The notes under the pieces were generated by a model, which ran no database searches, had not been told where the DNA came from, and saw only the letters and a list, made by a program, of their open reading frames with translations. The position numbers were made by a program, and so were the translations under genes. A stretch of DNA of 64,000 nt from Gnetum montanum. Its lineage: Eukaryota; Streptophyta; Gnetopsida; Gnetales; Gnetaceae. Position 1 is the stretch's first letter, and every line of letters starts with the position of its first letter. Positions 10,771 through 22,220 of the stretch are shown one piece after another. The stretch is taken from NCBI GenBank assembly GCA_015680685.1, contig MNCI01015613.1, forward strand, positions 1 through 64,000. The letters run 5' to 3'.

Positions 10771-12933
10771 TTATTTATTACGACTAAATGACTCAAGGAG
10801 ATCTATGACTATCTCTAATTGTGAGTCCCTTTCTTCAGTAGTAGCATCTATCTTGTTAAGCATTACCTTGCATCTAGCCAGTCTATCACACAATTGTTTA
10901 ATATACTCGATCGCACATCTTGTTGCAACTACTAATTCCTTCGTTCTTTTAAGTTGGGTCTTCAACATATTCATTTGTATTGGTTGATCATTCATTTCCT
11001 TTTTCCACTCCTTCTCTATTCTCTATAGAAGCAAGATTTAAATTATGAGTTATGAGCAAATTAACAAATAAAAAAAAGAAAAGTATTTCCTAAAATCAAT
11101 CATTGTTAATTTGGAGGAATCATTCACAAGTCTCCAAATGGTAAGCTTAGCATGTTATACTCTCCAATTCCTCTAAGTGTGTCTCTAGATCTTTTATAGC
11201 ATTTGAAGTATTCTCAGAAATTTGATGCAAAGATGATGGAACTCTAGCCTATATTAAATCATAATTTGTATTGAAGTTGCATGACTAAGACTCTCGTATA
11301 TGATAGACACCCTCACGAATAGAATAGGGGCTGTTATCAAAGATTTGCTAACTAATGTGCCAAAGAAGCACAAGTTCTTCTTTAGTAGCCACCATTATCT
11401 TTCCCATTGAATAAGAAGATCCCAAGATAAAGAAAGAAGAAACCACTAGAACAAACTTAGAAAATGGTGTCAATGCTACCTATGAAAGGGAACCTCTTCC
11501 ATGTGTCATAGAAAAGAAGGAATAACTAGTGATCTAGGTGTTGGAGTGGGAGTCTATTTAAAAGTGGCACCTGCATCATCTCTATCCATCTCTCGGATAA
11601 AGTACTATCACTTAATAGACATCTGCAACACAAAAAAAATCAACATCATACAAAGGAAAGAGGAAAGAATTAAAACCTTTAAATAACTAAAACTTACCTC
11701 TAGTTGCTTTCCCTTATCTTGTCTTGAACCTTGTCAAGTTTGTTGGGGTTGTTTTTGAGCCTATTGTTGAGTATGTTGTCTTATAACTACTAGACCACTA
11801 GAACTTTGCCCAATACATTGCCTCTACAAAAAGAAATTTATTAAGTACATATATAAGACATTAAACTAACTTATTATGTATATATTTTGATATATACCTT
11901 AGGAGTGGAAAGTGTGATCTGTTCTTAAGGTTGAACTGTATCAAAGGTAGAAGTACCTTGAATTTCTTCAACTTGTGCAGCTCTAGCACTCTACATTGGT
12001 TCATTCTTCAACCCAAATTGCACTATCAAATACATAAAATAAAGACATACTGAACAACAAGGAAATAATAAAAACATGAAGATACCTCATTGATTTCCTC
12101 CTAATTCTGAGCATGTTATAAAGCCAATTAACCTTTCTTAGCATCCATAATCTTACTCTTTATAACTCTCTCATCTTTGAGAAATTCAAGGCATAACTGG
12201 GGATTGTAACAAGTAAAATATTTTTTTGGATGGTCATAACTTAGGATCATACACATGAACCAAGGTACACAACATAGGGTATAAGATTTGGAATGATTTT
12301 TTTGGGAAATAGTAATTTCAATGATGGCATTATAGTAAGTAGAGAAATAAGACAATGACTAGTCATAAATTCTACAGGTTATGGCACCATGAAGTATGAA
12401 AATAGAATAAGAACTAACATAGGAGTGCTATCTATATCACAAAACCTTGCTAATAATAAGTAGACATTAATCAAAGTGATCCTCATTAATGAAATCTCTA
12501 TGAACAAATTGGCTTTTGCTAATGGCAGAATCAGTAACATAATTAGATAATTCCTTCTTGCAAAAAGATTTAAATTTTGGAGAATAAGTTGAAGGAATTA
12601 AAGGATCCTCTCCTTGCTAAAAACCTAAGGCTACTTAAATATTAGAAGAAAGGATTGTTATTGCTCCAAAAACTAAATGGAAGTAGAAATTTTCTTACTA
12701 TTGTACTATTCACACCATTCCATAAGAACGCACTTGCAATGGGAGAGTTTAAAAATAGGAAAAACAAGTAACTCAGCAAACTTAGAAGTGGTAAGGTACT
12801 AGAAACCCTCCTTCCTAAGTAAGCTATGAACATGAACAGAAGTAGAAAGCACATTATTATAATGTAAAATAATAGTGGGAAATTGAGAGCTACATTAAGG
12901 GGTTTGAGGTGAAGCTTGATGCCTAGGAGCCAT
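10771..12933 (-). pseudogene. Antisense intron-bearing gene fragment in the RE2 leader
   Basis: Read on the minus strand from ATG 12933 this looks like a spliced gene. The first exon runs to 12086 and is broken by stops, including one at codon 13. GT...AG introns follow at 12085-12023, 11897-11824 and 11697-11623 (63, 74 and 75 bp, donors GTATC, GTATA and GTAAG). A last exon opens after an AG at 11024-11023 and ends at 10771. Its 83 codons are clean, rich in K, E, R, L and I with hydrophobic spacing that suggests a coiled coil. The middle exons are glutamine-rich. Several internal stops are TAG, TAA or TGA where CAG, CAA or CGA would keep the frame. I do not recognise the protein. It may be a captured host gene or an antisense accessory gene of the element. 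Transcription is unproven. Confidence 0.5.
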
Positions 12934-13016
12934 GATGAAGATGGTTAGAATTCTTTGATGATAAAAAAAATCTTCAAGCTTCTCTATTATCAATCCTCTA
13001 TTAATATTAAGTTGTG

Positions 13017-13196
13017 NNNNNNNNNNNNNNNNNNNNNNNNNNNNNNNNNNNNNNNNNNNNNNNNNNNNNNNNNNNNNNNNNNNNNNNNNNNNNNNNNNNN
13101 NNNNNNNNNNNNNNNNNNNNNNNNNNNNNNNNNNNNNNNNNNNNNNNNNNNNNNNNNNNNNNNNNNNNNNNNNNNNNNNNNNNNNNNNNNNNNNNN
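13017..13196. other. Assembly gap (180 N)
   Basis: A run of N inside the RE2 leader. Reading frames drawn across it are artefacts. Confidence 0.99.
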
Positions 13197-13369
13197 ATAT
13201 ATAATTTTATTTTAAAAAATAATAATAATAAAAATAAAAAAGAAATTTTATTCAGGACCATAAGCCCTTAGGATGGTTACGACTAGTCTAACAGCCACAG
13301 CTTACTGTCAACCATAGCAAGTAGCTATGGATAGGCCCTTGGGCTAGCCCCAAGGGCAACCCATTAGCT

Positions 13370-13960
13370 GCACTACCTATGCTACATTGCACCATGTCGT
13401 TTGCTATCACACCACATTGTGTCATCTATCACCACATCATGTTGCATTACCTGCTACTACACCACATCACACCTACCTCTATTACCTGCCACCATGTCTC
13501 ACTATGCCTACTTTTCCACTTTGTCACTAGCAACTACACTGCACCTACCTTCTGGCACCTACCACCATGTCATGCCTACCACTACCACTACCACACCTAC
13601 CATTGTCCACCTACCTACCACTTGCATGCTAACTACTACTAATAACTACCTTCAGCACTACTAATAACCACCTCCAATACTACTAATAACCACATTCAGT
13701 GCTATGGAAAACTGCCTCTTTAAACACTGCTAAAAATTGCCTCTCCATGTGCAAGCCCTAAGATAGGCCATGCAAGCCCACTTAAGTGTTGTGCTAGCCC
13801 TAAAATGGACCACATTGGCCTAGTCAAGGGCTACGCTAGCCCTAAAATAGGCCACACTAGCCCATAACAAGGTTGCACAAACCTCGAGGCTAGCTGTGTT
13901 GGCCTAAACGAGGACCACAGGATTACGCAATGGGGCACAATAGCTCAAAAGAGGGTCATG
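13370..13960. repeat. Low-complexity CCA/CTAC tract and GCTAGCCCTA repeats
   Basis: 13370-13690 is dominated by CACCACAT, CTACC and ACTACTAATAAC words with no cytosine-poor stretch. 13740-13960 has loose 40-bp repeats built on CTAGCCCTAAAATGGACCAC and related words. The long plus-strand frames at 13379-13664 translate to H/T/Y-rich low-complexity peptides and are not genes. Confidence 0.7.
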
Positions 13961-14602
13961 CAAACATTATAATGGTCATCTTCCATCTATAGATGAGAAA
14001 GTCAAATTTCTTGATAATTGATGGGAATTTTGAAATTTCCATCAACTAATGGAAAATAAATTTTAAAAAAATTCCATCCATAATTGTCAGCTTAATTTGA
14101 AAAAATGCTTAATTACTTTCAAAAATTTGAATTAGCACCTTGGTAATAAGGGAGATAAAAAACTTCATCATTAAGCATGCTCATTTTGGAGTAGAACTGG
14201 GATGGGTGACCTCTCAAGAAATCTTGAAAAATAGGGACATTTTGTAAACTTAAAATGCCTATAAATTTTGGATCCAAAGTCCATTTTCAACCATAAAAAA
14301 ATTGATTCCAATAGATTTGAACCTTCCAAACTCAATGGAACTACCAAAGTTAGCTTTTGGATTATAGAAAATTAGCATTTAATTCATTATTTTAGGTTCC
14401 AAAAATAATTAGGATTCAATATTTGATAAGAAATCCATGATAGTTTCAACTTCTTCTACAACTAACTAACAATTTTTAGACCCATAAAAAGGACCATAGA
14501 ATCTAAGGATTACTAACATACCTGATTTCTTCAACTTACCAATGTCTATAACCTGAAGAATAAATTGAAAAGAAATGAAGACCTAAGTCAATGACCAAAT
14601 GA

Positions 14603-15760
14603 ATGCCCTTGAAGACCAAATTAATGAAATTAGGGATGTTCAAGAAGAACTTTGTCACTCAAAATAGGGGTTTAGGATAGAGATGCAAAATATGTCTGAG
14701 CAAATTAGGAAATTATCCTATAGTTTAAAGGATAAATGGTCAAACGTGCAAGGAAAGATGGATTCCTTTGCAGATGCCATCAAGCAATTAATTGACCATC
14801 TCATTTAGTCTTCAAATCCTACCCATGATCTACCTAGGGAGCAACATTAAAATCATGATCAACTTCCCCCTAGGGATCCACACCAAAGATAACCCACACC
14901 TACTGGTGGACAAGATACCAAAATCCCTCTTATAGGCTATAGAATTGAAACTAGAGGTGAAGGATATGGGAACTGGCGTAATCCACCTAGAGAATCATTT
15001 ACACAAGTTCATACTAAGAAAGTAAAATTAGATCATTATGATGGAGCCCCTAGATCTAGTGCTAAGGTAAAGGAATGGCTTGATACAATGAAAATTTACT
15101 TTGATATGTTGAATTTGTCAAGCCATGAATGTTTAGTAGTTATCTCCTTGTATTTAAGAGGAGTTATGGCAACATGGTGGAATGGATTGAGATCTCAAGT
15201 TTTGATTACAAATTGGCTTAATTTTTGTCGAGATTTTAAATAGAAATGTATTCTCGATTCTTTCCTCAAAGAGAAAAAATGAGATTTGATTCTTTAAGGT
15301 TGGGAAGGTGATATGTAGATGATTACTACAAGGAATTCTATATTCTTTCTTGGTATGTAAGTTACTAGAATGAGGGAGAATTAGTTTTAAAATTCATTAA
15401 AGGACTACATGCTAAACTTCATTCCCAAACACAAGCCCATAATCCTCAAACCGTTGATGAAGCATATAGAATTGCTAAGGATTATGATGAATCAAATTAG
15501 ATACAAGCTACCCTTCGATAAAAAAAATTTCAACAAACTACCTTTTTAAAAGCAATGATAGAGGAAACATCAACCAAAAAATCTAGATCAAGATCAGGAT
15601 GTTTCATTTTTAATAAAGATCATTTCAAATGAGATTGTCAAAAATTTCGAGCAAAAATACAAAAGACCAACCAAATCAAAAGTCAAAAACCCAACCCAAG
15701 AATGAACAAAGGAAAATTTTCAACCACCACCATAGCCGTGAAGAAGATATCAGCATCACC
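14603..15760 (+). pseudogene. RE2 gag, broken
   Basis: The gag polyprotein packages element RNA into virus-like particles. An ATG at 14603 opens a segment beginning M-N-A-L-E-D-Q-I-N-E-I, coiled-coil-like, followed by the gypsy gag core (about 15050-15240) with A-K-V-K-E-W-L-D-T-M, a following Y-F, and A-T-W-W-N-G-L-R-S-Q-V. After 15240 several stops and frameshifts occur while similarity continues (H-S-Q-T-Q-A-H-N-like words near 15420). A zinc knuckle is recognisable at 15599-15640, but its second cysteine is replaced by phenylalanine and a stop lies inside. No functional product is possible. Confidence 0.8.
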
Positions 15761-15819
15761 TAAATTAGGTTTGTGTAAATTTTAATTTGCTTTACTAATT
15801 TTTGGAAGGTTCAATTAAA

Positions 15820-16204
15820 GCTAAAAAAATTAAATTTTTTTATTAATAATCATGCTAGTGATAACTTTATTTCTCCAAAGTTAATTAATTTATTGAAATT
15901 AAGTTTACTGTCCAAGAAAATTATTAAGATAGAACTAGTAGATGGAACAACTATGAGCAACCACACCAGGTATGGAGAAATTAACTTTACTTTGCAAAAC
16001 TTACCTTTCGTTGATGAATTCTTTGAATTTGAACTAGGTTATGTTGATGTAATTTTAGGCATGTCTTTCCTACAAAACTTTGATATTACTACCCACTTTG
16101 GAACTTGTATTTTAAAAGTCTTAACCATTGATGGAGTCAAGGTTCTAAGGGGCAGTAGGAATAGCAAAGAAAATTCATATGATAACTATTAAGCAAGCTA
16201 AAAT
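15820..16204 (+). pseudogene. RE2 aspartic protease, active site lost
   Basis: The conserved context A-S-x-N-F-I-S-P (15850-15880) is present, but the catalytic D-S-G triplet has become N-N-H. The downstream fold is well kept: L-V-D-G-T-T, then Y-V-D-V-I-L-G-M-S-F-L (the I-L-G-M motif of gypsy proteases) and I-D-G-V-K-V-L. The frame is open from 15893 to 16192 with the true start upstream. The solo LTR begins 13 bases after the stop at 16190-16192 and separates this domain from the reverse transcriptase. Confidence 0.8.
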
Positions 16205-18597
16205 TGAAACACCATCAATTTTGGGACTCTCATGATTCAACATAGTCCCAAAATTTGGGCAAGGATCTCTACAAGCGTGGTGTCACACCGAACCGTGTAG
16301 ACAACATGGCACCCCAGAAGTCCTAATGCCTACAAAGCCACTTCCAAGCCTACCTTCCGCCCTCTGTAGCATAGTCAACATAGCACCCAGCTAGGAGGCC
16401 AGTTTGCACAAAGGAGGCACTAGAGGTAGACCGTACAATCTAGAAACTTTTCTATCTCTCAGGCTAACAGGCTTGCTATACCCTCTAGCTTGCCCAGCTT
16501 AACACATGACTAGTTGACGATCTACCTAGGGACCATGCTAGGAGTTTCCAAAAGTGTTTAGGATGGACTAAAAATTTTGGAAAGTTTTCTAACTATGAAA
16601 CCTGCTATGCTATGCTATGCTGCATAGTGTAGCAAGCTAGGTGAAGTCTAATTAGGCATCAAAGATGCAGATTGATAGTGATTCAGCCCTCTAGGATATC
16701 TACTCCACTTCATCCTTTAAGCATGATCAACATGACGCAAAAGAATGTGGAAAATTTCATCAAGAATCATCTTCATTTAAGTGCTATGCTATGCTATGCT
16801 ACACAGCATAGCATAGTGTAGCAAGGTTCTACTATGACAATACTTCCACTCAAACTGTTTTGGCAAAGTAAGCATAATTTCCCATTCCTTAACCATCAAA
16901 CATGCTTATTCTGCTGCCACTCCAAGACATGATCAACATCCTACAACAAAAATTTTGCAAAGAGAGTCAGAATTCAAGCTAAACTAGGTGCTACACTGTG
17001 CTACGCCACATAGTGTAGCGCAACATAGCAGGGTAAGAACACACAAAGGTCCTCTGGAAAGTGGTTCTAACAAAAGAATTACACTTGGCCACGCTCCGTC
17101 CTCCAAGGCTGCCTATCCCACTTTGCCCTCAGGTTCCAAGAAACGTTTCTTGATAAAACATTCTAGATCAAGCAAGGATTCATGTCACACTGGCTGCTAC
17201 ACTGTGTTACGCTATACAACGTAGCAAGGACACAAAGCCCAAAACTGTCCCAAGGATGAAATCTGTAGGTCCTATGGCCTTTCAACATGAAAAGTAGGGT
17301 TTCCAATTGTTGAAGTTTCTTGCCCAACCAGACCTTGGAAGGGTATCTTTGGTTTTCAGGAAACATTTATCTCAAGACTGGCAGCTACGCTACACAGCGT
17401 AGCACAGCATAGCGTGCGGGTGTTTAGGCTATGCCGATACGCTGGGCAACGTAGGTAGTGTAACACTTGTGTGGAAGCCCTAGGACATCTTCAACAGCTC
17501 TAGAACTCACTGACAATTATCATTTCTACTTCGACATCTCCTCAACAAACAAGATCAGTAGTTTGCTTTGTTTTGCACCCCCATTGATTCCCAAAGTTTT
17601 CCCTATGCTTGACCCTACTCGCAAGAGTAGGGAAGACATAGTCCTGGAGCATAGGCTCCACTTTGCATTTGACATTGGCATTTTTTGTAAAAACATGATA
17701 GTTCACTAGATTCTGGCACACACAGTTTGAATGGTATGGTCATAGCTTAGCAGGTTTCATGTCCAGCCTCGTTACGCTGCAGCGTAGCATACCAGCGTAA
17801 CATTGCAGCGTAGCATTACACACCAATATGGCACATCCACGTTTGCACCATGTGGAACCCAAGACATGTGGCATCCAAACCATGTCTCTCTCCTACTTCT
17901 AGCTCTATAAATATCCCAACAAACAACATTCAAGGGGTTGGCTTTGAGAGTGGGCTTTTAGCATTTTTGGCTTTTTCACTTGGCTTTCTTGCGATTGGAG
18001 ATTGGAATTTTGGCATTTGGCTTTCTAGAAATTTGCTTTGGAAAAGAGACTAGCAAGTAGAAGGTTGATGAAAAGAAAATCCCAGCGGTAGCACTCCCTG
18101 GATCTCTCTTAGCCCAGCAAGCACCGACTCATCAATTCCAATTAGCAGGTCATTGGCAGTAGTCAAGGAGCTGTGACCATATCGTTACATTGTAAGCTAT
18201 GCCTATCCACTACTACACACCAGTTGTACACCTTCTTCAACCAAACAAAGATCAAATTCCCTAATTTTAGGGTGGTGCATTCTCTCACTTAAGCTCATTT
18301 CATTTCATTTCACTATATTTTGCATTGGTTCACGTTTATTGCTCAGCTATATACTCTATTATGCTTTTACTATTTTGTGTGCCATGATTTCTCTATCTAA
18401 ATCTTCACGTGAAACATTTCAAAAAAACTATTTACAAAAATTTATTGTACATGGCGTAAGTCCTTGTCTGATCGACCAAACCATTCAGGGCACCTCGTTT
18501 CCGTTTTCTCCAGCACGACCCTTGCACAGAGTTGGGGTTAGGCTGTATGCTCAATAACCTCTTGATGTTCCAACCACCGATGTTTTCAAACATCACA
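16205..18597 (+). mobile_element. Solo LTR (2393 bp) of the RE6-like family
   Basis: Begins TGAAACACCATC and ends CATCACA. It is flanked on both sides by AAAAT (16200-16204 and 18598-18602). Its last 140 bp match the complement of the RE6 LTR start region 59678-59820 (for example CCATTCAGGG, CCAGCACG and CCAACCACC versus CCAGCCACC), and its first 20 bp match the RE6 and RE1 LTR ends. A TATA box (TATAAATA) lies at 17906-17913. It is about 900 bp longer than the RE6 LTR, the extra length containing spaced hairpin modules. No internal region is present, so it arose by recombination between the LTRs of a former full element. Open frames inside (16988-17224, 17467-17709 and others) are incidental. 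Confidence 0.88.
16604..17820. repeat. Seven hairpin modules built on CTACGCTA / TAGCGTAG
   Basis: Inverted-repeat clusters at 16604-16635, 16782-16823, 16989-17030, 17195-17226, 17382-17415, 17428-17463 and 17771-17820. They are mostly 180-205 bp apart and made of words such as GCTATGCTATGC, CTACGCTACACAGCGTAG and TTACGCTGCAGCGTAG. Each could fold into a short stem. The sequence between neighbouring modules is loosely similar, indicating a degenerate tandem duplication of about 190 bp inside the LTR. Confidence 0.75.
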
Positions 18598-19490
18598 AAA
18601 ATATTAGTCAAAAATGATGCTACAATTTTTATTGTCAAAGTAACCCAACTTCGAAGATATTCAGGTACTAAGCTCACAAAAGAACTTAAGGAATATAAAG
18701 ATTTAGTATTTGGTGAAATTAGAGAACTACCTCCAAAAAGAACTATCGAGCATACTATTGATATTTTTCCTAGTACACAACCTATTTAAAAAGCCCCTTA
18801 TAGATTTTCTACTTCTAAATTAAGAAAATTAAAANTCCCCTTATAGATTTTCTACTTCTAAATTAAGAAAATTAAAAGTACAATTAGACCAATTATTATA
18901 AGAAGGAAAAATTTGACCTAGCATATCACCTTGGGATGCACCAGTCTTATTCATTAAAAAGAAATATGATACACTAAGATTATGCATCAATTATAGAGCA
19001 TTGAATAAAGTGATAATTAAAAATATCTATCCCTTGCATAGGATTGATGATTTTTTTGATCAACTTACGAGTGCATGTTATTTTCCAAAGATTTATTTAA
19101 AATCAGGTTATCTTCAAACAAGGATCAAGGAGAAAGATATTGATAAAATTGCTTTTAGAATCAGGTATGGGTTATATGAATTTGTTGTGATGCCATTTGG
19201 ATTAACTAATGCACCTACAACATTCATGGTATTAATGAATAATATTTTTCATGAATATCTTGATCAATCTATTATAGTATTTATGGATGGTATACTTGTT
19301 TATTCTAAGTCAAGAGAAGAACATGTTAAACATTTGAAAATTACAATGGAAATTCTTAAAGAGCATCAACTAAAAGCTAAATTGAGTAAATGTGAACTCT
19401 TTAAGGAAGAAGTTTCATACTTGGATCATATAGTTTCTAAGAAATGATTGCAAGTAGATCCAGCAAAAATTAGTGCAATCGAGGATTAGC
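18598..19490 (+). pseudogene. RE2 reverse transcriptase, catalytic aspartate lost
   Basis: The gypsy reverse-transcriptase blocks follow in order: [10 protein letters not shown] (about 18980), I-Y-P-L-H-R-I-D-D (19025), [10 protein letters not shown] (19083), [13 protein letters not shown] (19190) and the catalytic block. That block reads [10 protein letters not shown] at about 19277-19306, with the second aspartate of the DD pair changed to glycine (19289-19291). The best stretch is 148 codons (19001-19447). Upstream, stops and a 41-bp duplication around a single N at 18835 break the frame. The block wording resembles chromoviruses. Confidence 0.88.
18794..18877. repeat. 41-bp direct duplication around a single N, likely assembly scar
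   Basis: CCCCTTATAGATTTTCTACT... is repeated perfectly at 18794-18834 and 18837-18877, separated by N and T (18835-18836). Removing one copy restores the reverse-transcriptase frame across the junction, so unmerged contig ends are the simplest explanation. Confidence 0.75.
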
Positions 19491-19689
19491 TTGAATTAAA
19501 AGATGTCACAGCGATTCATTGCTTCTTGGATTTAGCCTATTTCCTTAAAATATGTTTCTTTAAAGACTATTCTACTTTGGTAGCCCCATTGACTAACCTT
19601 TTGTAAGAGAAATGTGTGTTCAAGTTTGATAAAAAATGTAGGGAATCTTTTCTTAGATTAAAGATGCTACTTACAACAACACCTATTTT

Positions 19690-20070
19690 GAGAATTTTGG
19701 ATGAATAATTACCATTTGAAGTGTCCATGAATGCCTTTGGAATAGAAATTAGTGTATTTCTTTTACAAGAAGATAAAGGGGTATGTTATGAATCTCATTA
19801 ATTATGAGGAGTTGATGTAAATTATTGAACCCACAATTTAGAATTACTAGCAATTGTTCATGCTATGAGAGTTTGAAAACATTATCTTTGCAAAAAAAGG
19901 TTTATACTAAAAATAGATCATAAAAGTTTAGAATATTTGTAGAGACAGCTTATCTTGAATACTCATCAAAGGCAATGGGTAGAATTATTGGCTGAATATG
20001 ATTTTTAAATCAAACATATTCCCAATAAGAAAAATGTGGTAGTCAATGCCCTTAGTTGAATGTTGAACTT
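19690..20070 (+). pseudogene. RE2 RNase H, broken
   Basis: Fragments in the expected order: the E-V-S-M-N-A-F-G start block (canonically V-x-T-D-A-S), N-L-E-L-L-A-I-V-H-A-M (19836-19870), L-K-I-D-H-K-S-L-E-Y-L (19908-19940) and V-V-N-A-L-S at about 20040 where functional copies have V-x-D-A-L-S-R. The two catalytic-position changes (D to N) and about six in-frame stops show it is dead. It would normally digest the RNA template during cDNA synthesis. Confidence 0.8.
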
Positions 20071-20194
20071 CATGATAGGTGTGATAAAAACCCCTATGGA
20101 AGAAGAAATCAAGGAAAAAATAAAAGAAGAGCCATATTTTAAAAATATTTTAACTAATATTTCCTATGAGCCTCGATATTAGCTTACCTCTAAC

Positions 20195-21320
20195 AGCTTA
20201 TTGATGAAAGGACAAAGAGCGTACATACCAGAAGGAAATTGGAGACTAAGGTTGTTGTGTAAAGCACACAAAGTACCACACGCAATACACCCAGGTTATA
20301 TTAAGACCTATATGATAATTCACAAATCTTATTTTTGACCTGGAATGAAAAATGATGTGCCCTCATACATTAAAAATTGTCCAACATGTCAAAGAATAAA
20401 AGCTAAATAGAGGAAACCCAATGGATTATTGCAACCTATGGAAGTCCCAACCTAGAAATGGGAAGATATCACTATGAATTTCATTGTGGGATTGCTAATA
20501 ACTAACAAGGGAAATGACTCAATTTTCATAGTAGTTGATCGTCTATCAAAGATGGCACATTTTATAGCTTTGAAATCTACAAACACAGTAGAAGAAGTAG
20601 CCCAAAAATTCATACGTGAAGTGTTTTGATTGCATGGTTGTCCAAAATCTATCACCTCAGATAGAGATCCCAAGTTCATATCTGAATTCTAGAAAAATTT
20701 CTTCGAAGAACTTGGAACCTAGTTGAAAGCTAGCATAGCTTATCACCCTAAGACTAATGCACAAACCGAATGTGTGAATAGAATATTAGAATATGTCCTA
20801 TGAAGCCATGTTAGGAGTAAACCAAAAATGTGGGAGAATTATTTACATTTGGCAAAATTTTCCTATAATAATAATTATCAAGGTTTTATACATCCAACAC
20901 CATTCGAAGTAGTATATGAACATAATTGACGTACACCATTAACCTCGGTAGATCCAACCTTAAGAACAGAATGAAAGGAAGAAGAAATGAAAATAATGGA
21001 AAAAATTGTCACAAGGGTTAAATAAAATTTACAAATTGCCCAAGATAAATATAAAGGATATGCAGATCAACATTTACTTAAAAATAATTCCAAGTAGGAG
21101 ATCAAGTATTATTAAGAGTAAAACCTATGAAAATTTCTCTTAAACTGGGAAAATATACTAAATTGGCATGTATATTTTGTGGACCTTTTGAAATCTCTAA
21201 AAGAATTGACAAAGTAGCATATTGGTTGAATCTTCCAACAACCTTAAAAATTCATCCATTTTTTCATGTGATCTTGCTAAAGAAATTTCATGGAAATGAT
21301 GTACCATATGTGCTAGATTG
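20195..21320 (+). pseudogene. RE2 integrase, broken
   Basis: The zinc-binding HHCC domain is recognisable (H-P-G-Y-I-K-T, later N-C-P-T-C-Q-R, about 20285-20395). In the core, the first catalytic aspartate is asparagine (I-T-M-N-F-I-V-G, about 20468), the second is kept in I-T-S-D-R-D-P-K-F (20650-20676), and the glutamate is kept in Q-T-E-C-V-N-R (20764-20785). The block S-K-M-A-H-F-I-A-L-K (20547) is chromovirus-like. The 70-codon open stretch at 21127-21339 is the integrase C-terminal part (G-P-F-E-I, then H-P-F-F-H-V-I-L-L-K). Many stops are TGA or TAG at former CGA or CAG codons. Confidence 0.85.
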
Positions 21321-21329
21321 GAATACCTT

Positions 21330-21530
21330 GCCATTATGATCCAATGCTAGCTTTGAAGTTAGACCCATTACTATTAAGAACCAACGAACCAAGAAATTAT
21401 GAAATAAAACTATTAGCGAAGTACTTATTCAATGGTCAACTTGTGATTAGCAAACTTGAGAAAATAGGAAGTTTATTTTAAATACTTACTCCCAACGTTT
21501 TGAGCATCATGATATCGAATGATAAATTAT
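21330..21530 (+). pseudogene. RE2 chromodomain-like C-terminal tail
   Basis: After the integrase, broken frames give F-E-V-R-P-I-T-I, then V-L-I-Q-W and, near 21460, E-N-R-K-F-I-L-N-T-Y. This is the spacing of the V-L-(V/I)-x-W ... W-E-(D/N) core of the type II chromodomain found at the end of chromovirus integrases, where it directs insertion to heterochromatin. The decisive tryptophan before E-N is lost to a stop. Assignment is by position and pattern only. Confidence 0.5.
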
Positions 21531-21690
21531 ATTTATTATGGATATAATAAATTATTTTTTTATAATTCTTGATCTTCTATTTTTATAGATGATAATGAGG
21601 AAAATAAATGAACTAAAGCTAAGGAACATAATAATGAAGCATCAACTAAGTAGCTGAACATAGAGGAAGTGCTCAACGACAAGCTAGATG

Positions 21691-21706
21691 CCTAAGGGGG
21701 TTAGAT
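21691..21706 (+). other. RE2 polypurine tract
   Basis: CCTAAGGGGGTTAGAT lies directly before the 3' LTR start TGTAACATCC. The purine run primes plus-strand DNA in such elements. Confidence 0.7.
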
Positions 21707-22215
21707 TGTAACATCCTATCCCTTGTTAAGGGTGGAAACAATTGTAAACAATGTAATTAACTTTCAAATGAAGAAGCACCTTATTATGAGAAGCTACAAT
21801 TATTCATGTATCCCTTGAGAAAGGGTTTGACCTATGTCATTTAACGTCAGGGTTAGAGGTCATGTCAAGCATGGACTTGTAGAGCTGAGAGAGGTAAGTA
21901 ACAGGAGCCAAGTGAAGTAAGAAAAGAAAGGATTGATCACCCCTTTGGCAGAATAGCCTAACCATGGTGGTAGTACCTGATTTCCGCTAAGGCTTAAGTG
22001 GCATGGGAAAATAACCTAGAGGGCATTATAGTACTCTCTTCTATTAATAAAATCTTTCCATTTTCCTCATTTCATTCTTTAGTATGAATTATTTAATTAC
22101 CAGTTAATTCATATATTAAATATTTATAATGTTTTCAATATATTATCTAACTAAACAATGAATCCAATAAATTAAGCTATGGTATTTTTATGAAATCTGG
22201 GAATGTGATGTCACA
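21707..22215 (+). repeat. RE2 3' LTR
   Basis: 509 bp, TGTAACATCC...GATGTCACA, ungapped partner of 10023-10531 and followed by the target duplication ATCAT at 22216-22220. Confidence 0.92.
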
Positions 22216-22220
22216 ATCAT

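Larger units (their letters stand above)
10023..22215 (+). mobile_element. RE2: complete chromovirus-like Ty3/gypsy retrotransposon, coding-dead
   Basis: Both LTRs are 509 bp (10023-10531, 21707-22215), begin TGTAACATC and end TGTCACA, and are flanked by the duplication ATCAT. Order: LTR, primer-binding site, 4-kb leader with an antisense gene fragment, gag, protease, reverse transcriptase, RNase H, integrase, chromodomain-like tail, polypurine tract, LTR. A solo LTR (16205-18597) interrupts the polymerase gene. By eye count the two LTRs differ at about 70 of 509 positions (near 14%), mostly transitions, so the element is old. It sits in RE1 between gag and protease and reads opposite to RE1. 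Confidence 0.9.

Noticed and set aside
12955-13271. Frames crossing the N run
   Set aside because: Most of their length is unknown bases.
13379-13664. Two overlapping 87-codon plus-strand frames
   Set aside because: Low-complexity H/T/Y/P peptides from a CCA/CTAC-rich tract next to an assembly gap.
16604-17030. Microsatellite (GCTAT)n
   Set aside because: Runs are short and paired with their complements; they are stem arms of spaced modules rather than a simple repeat.
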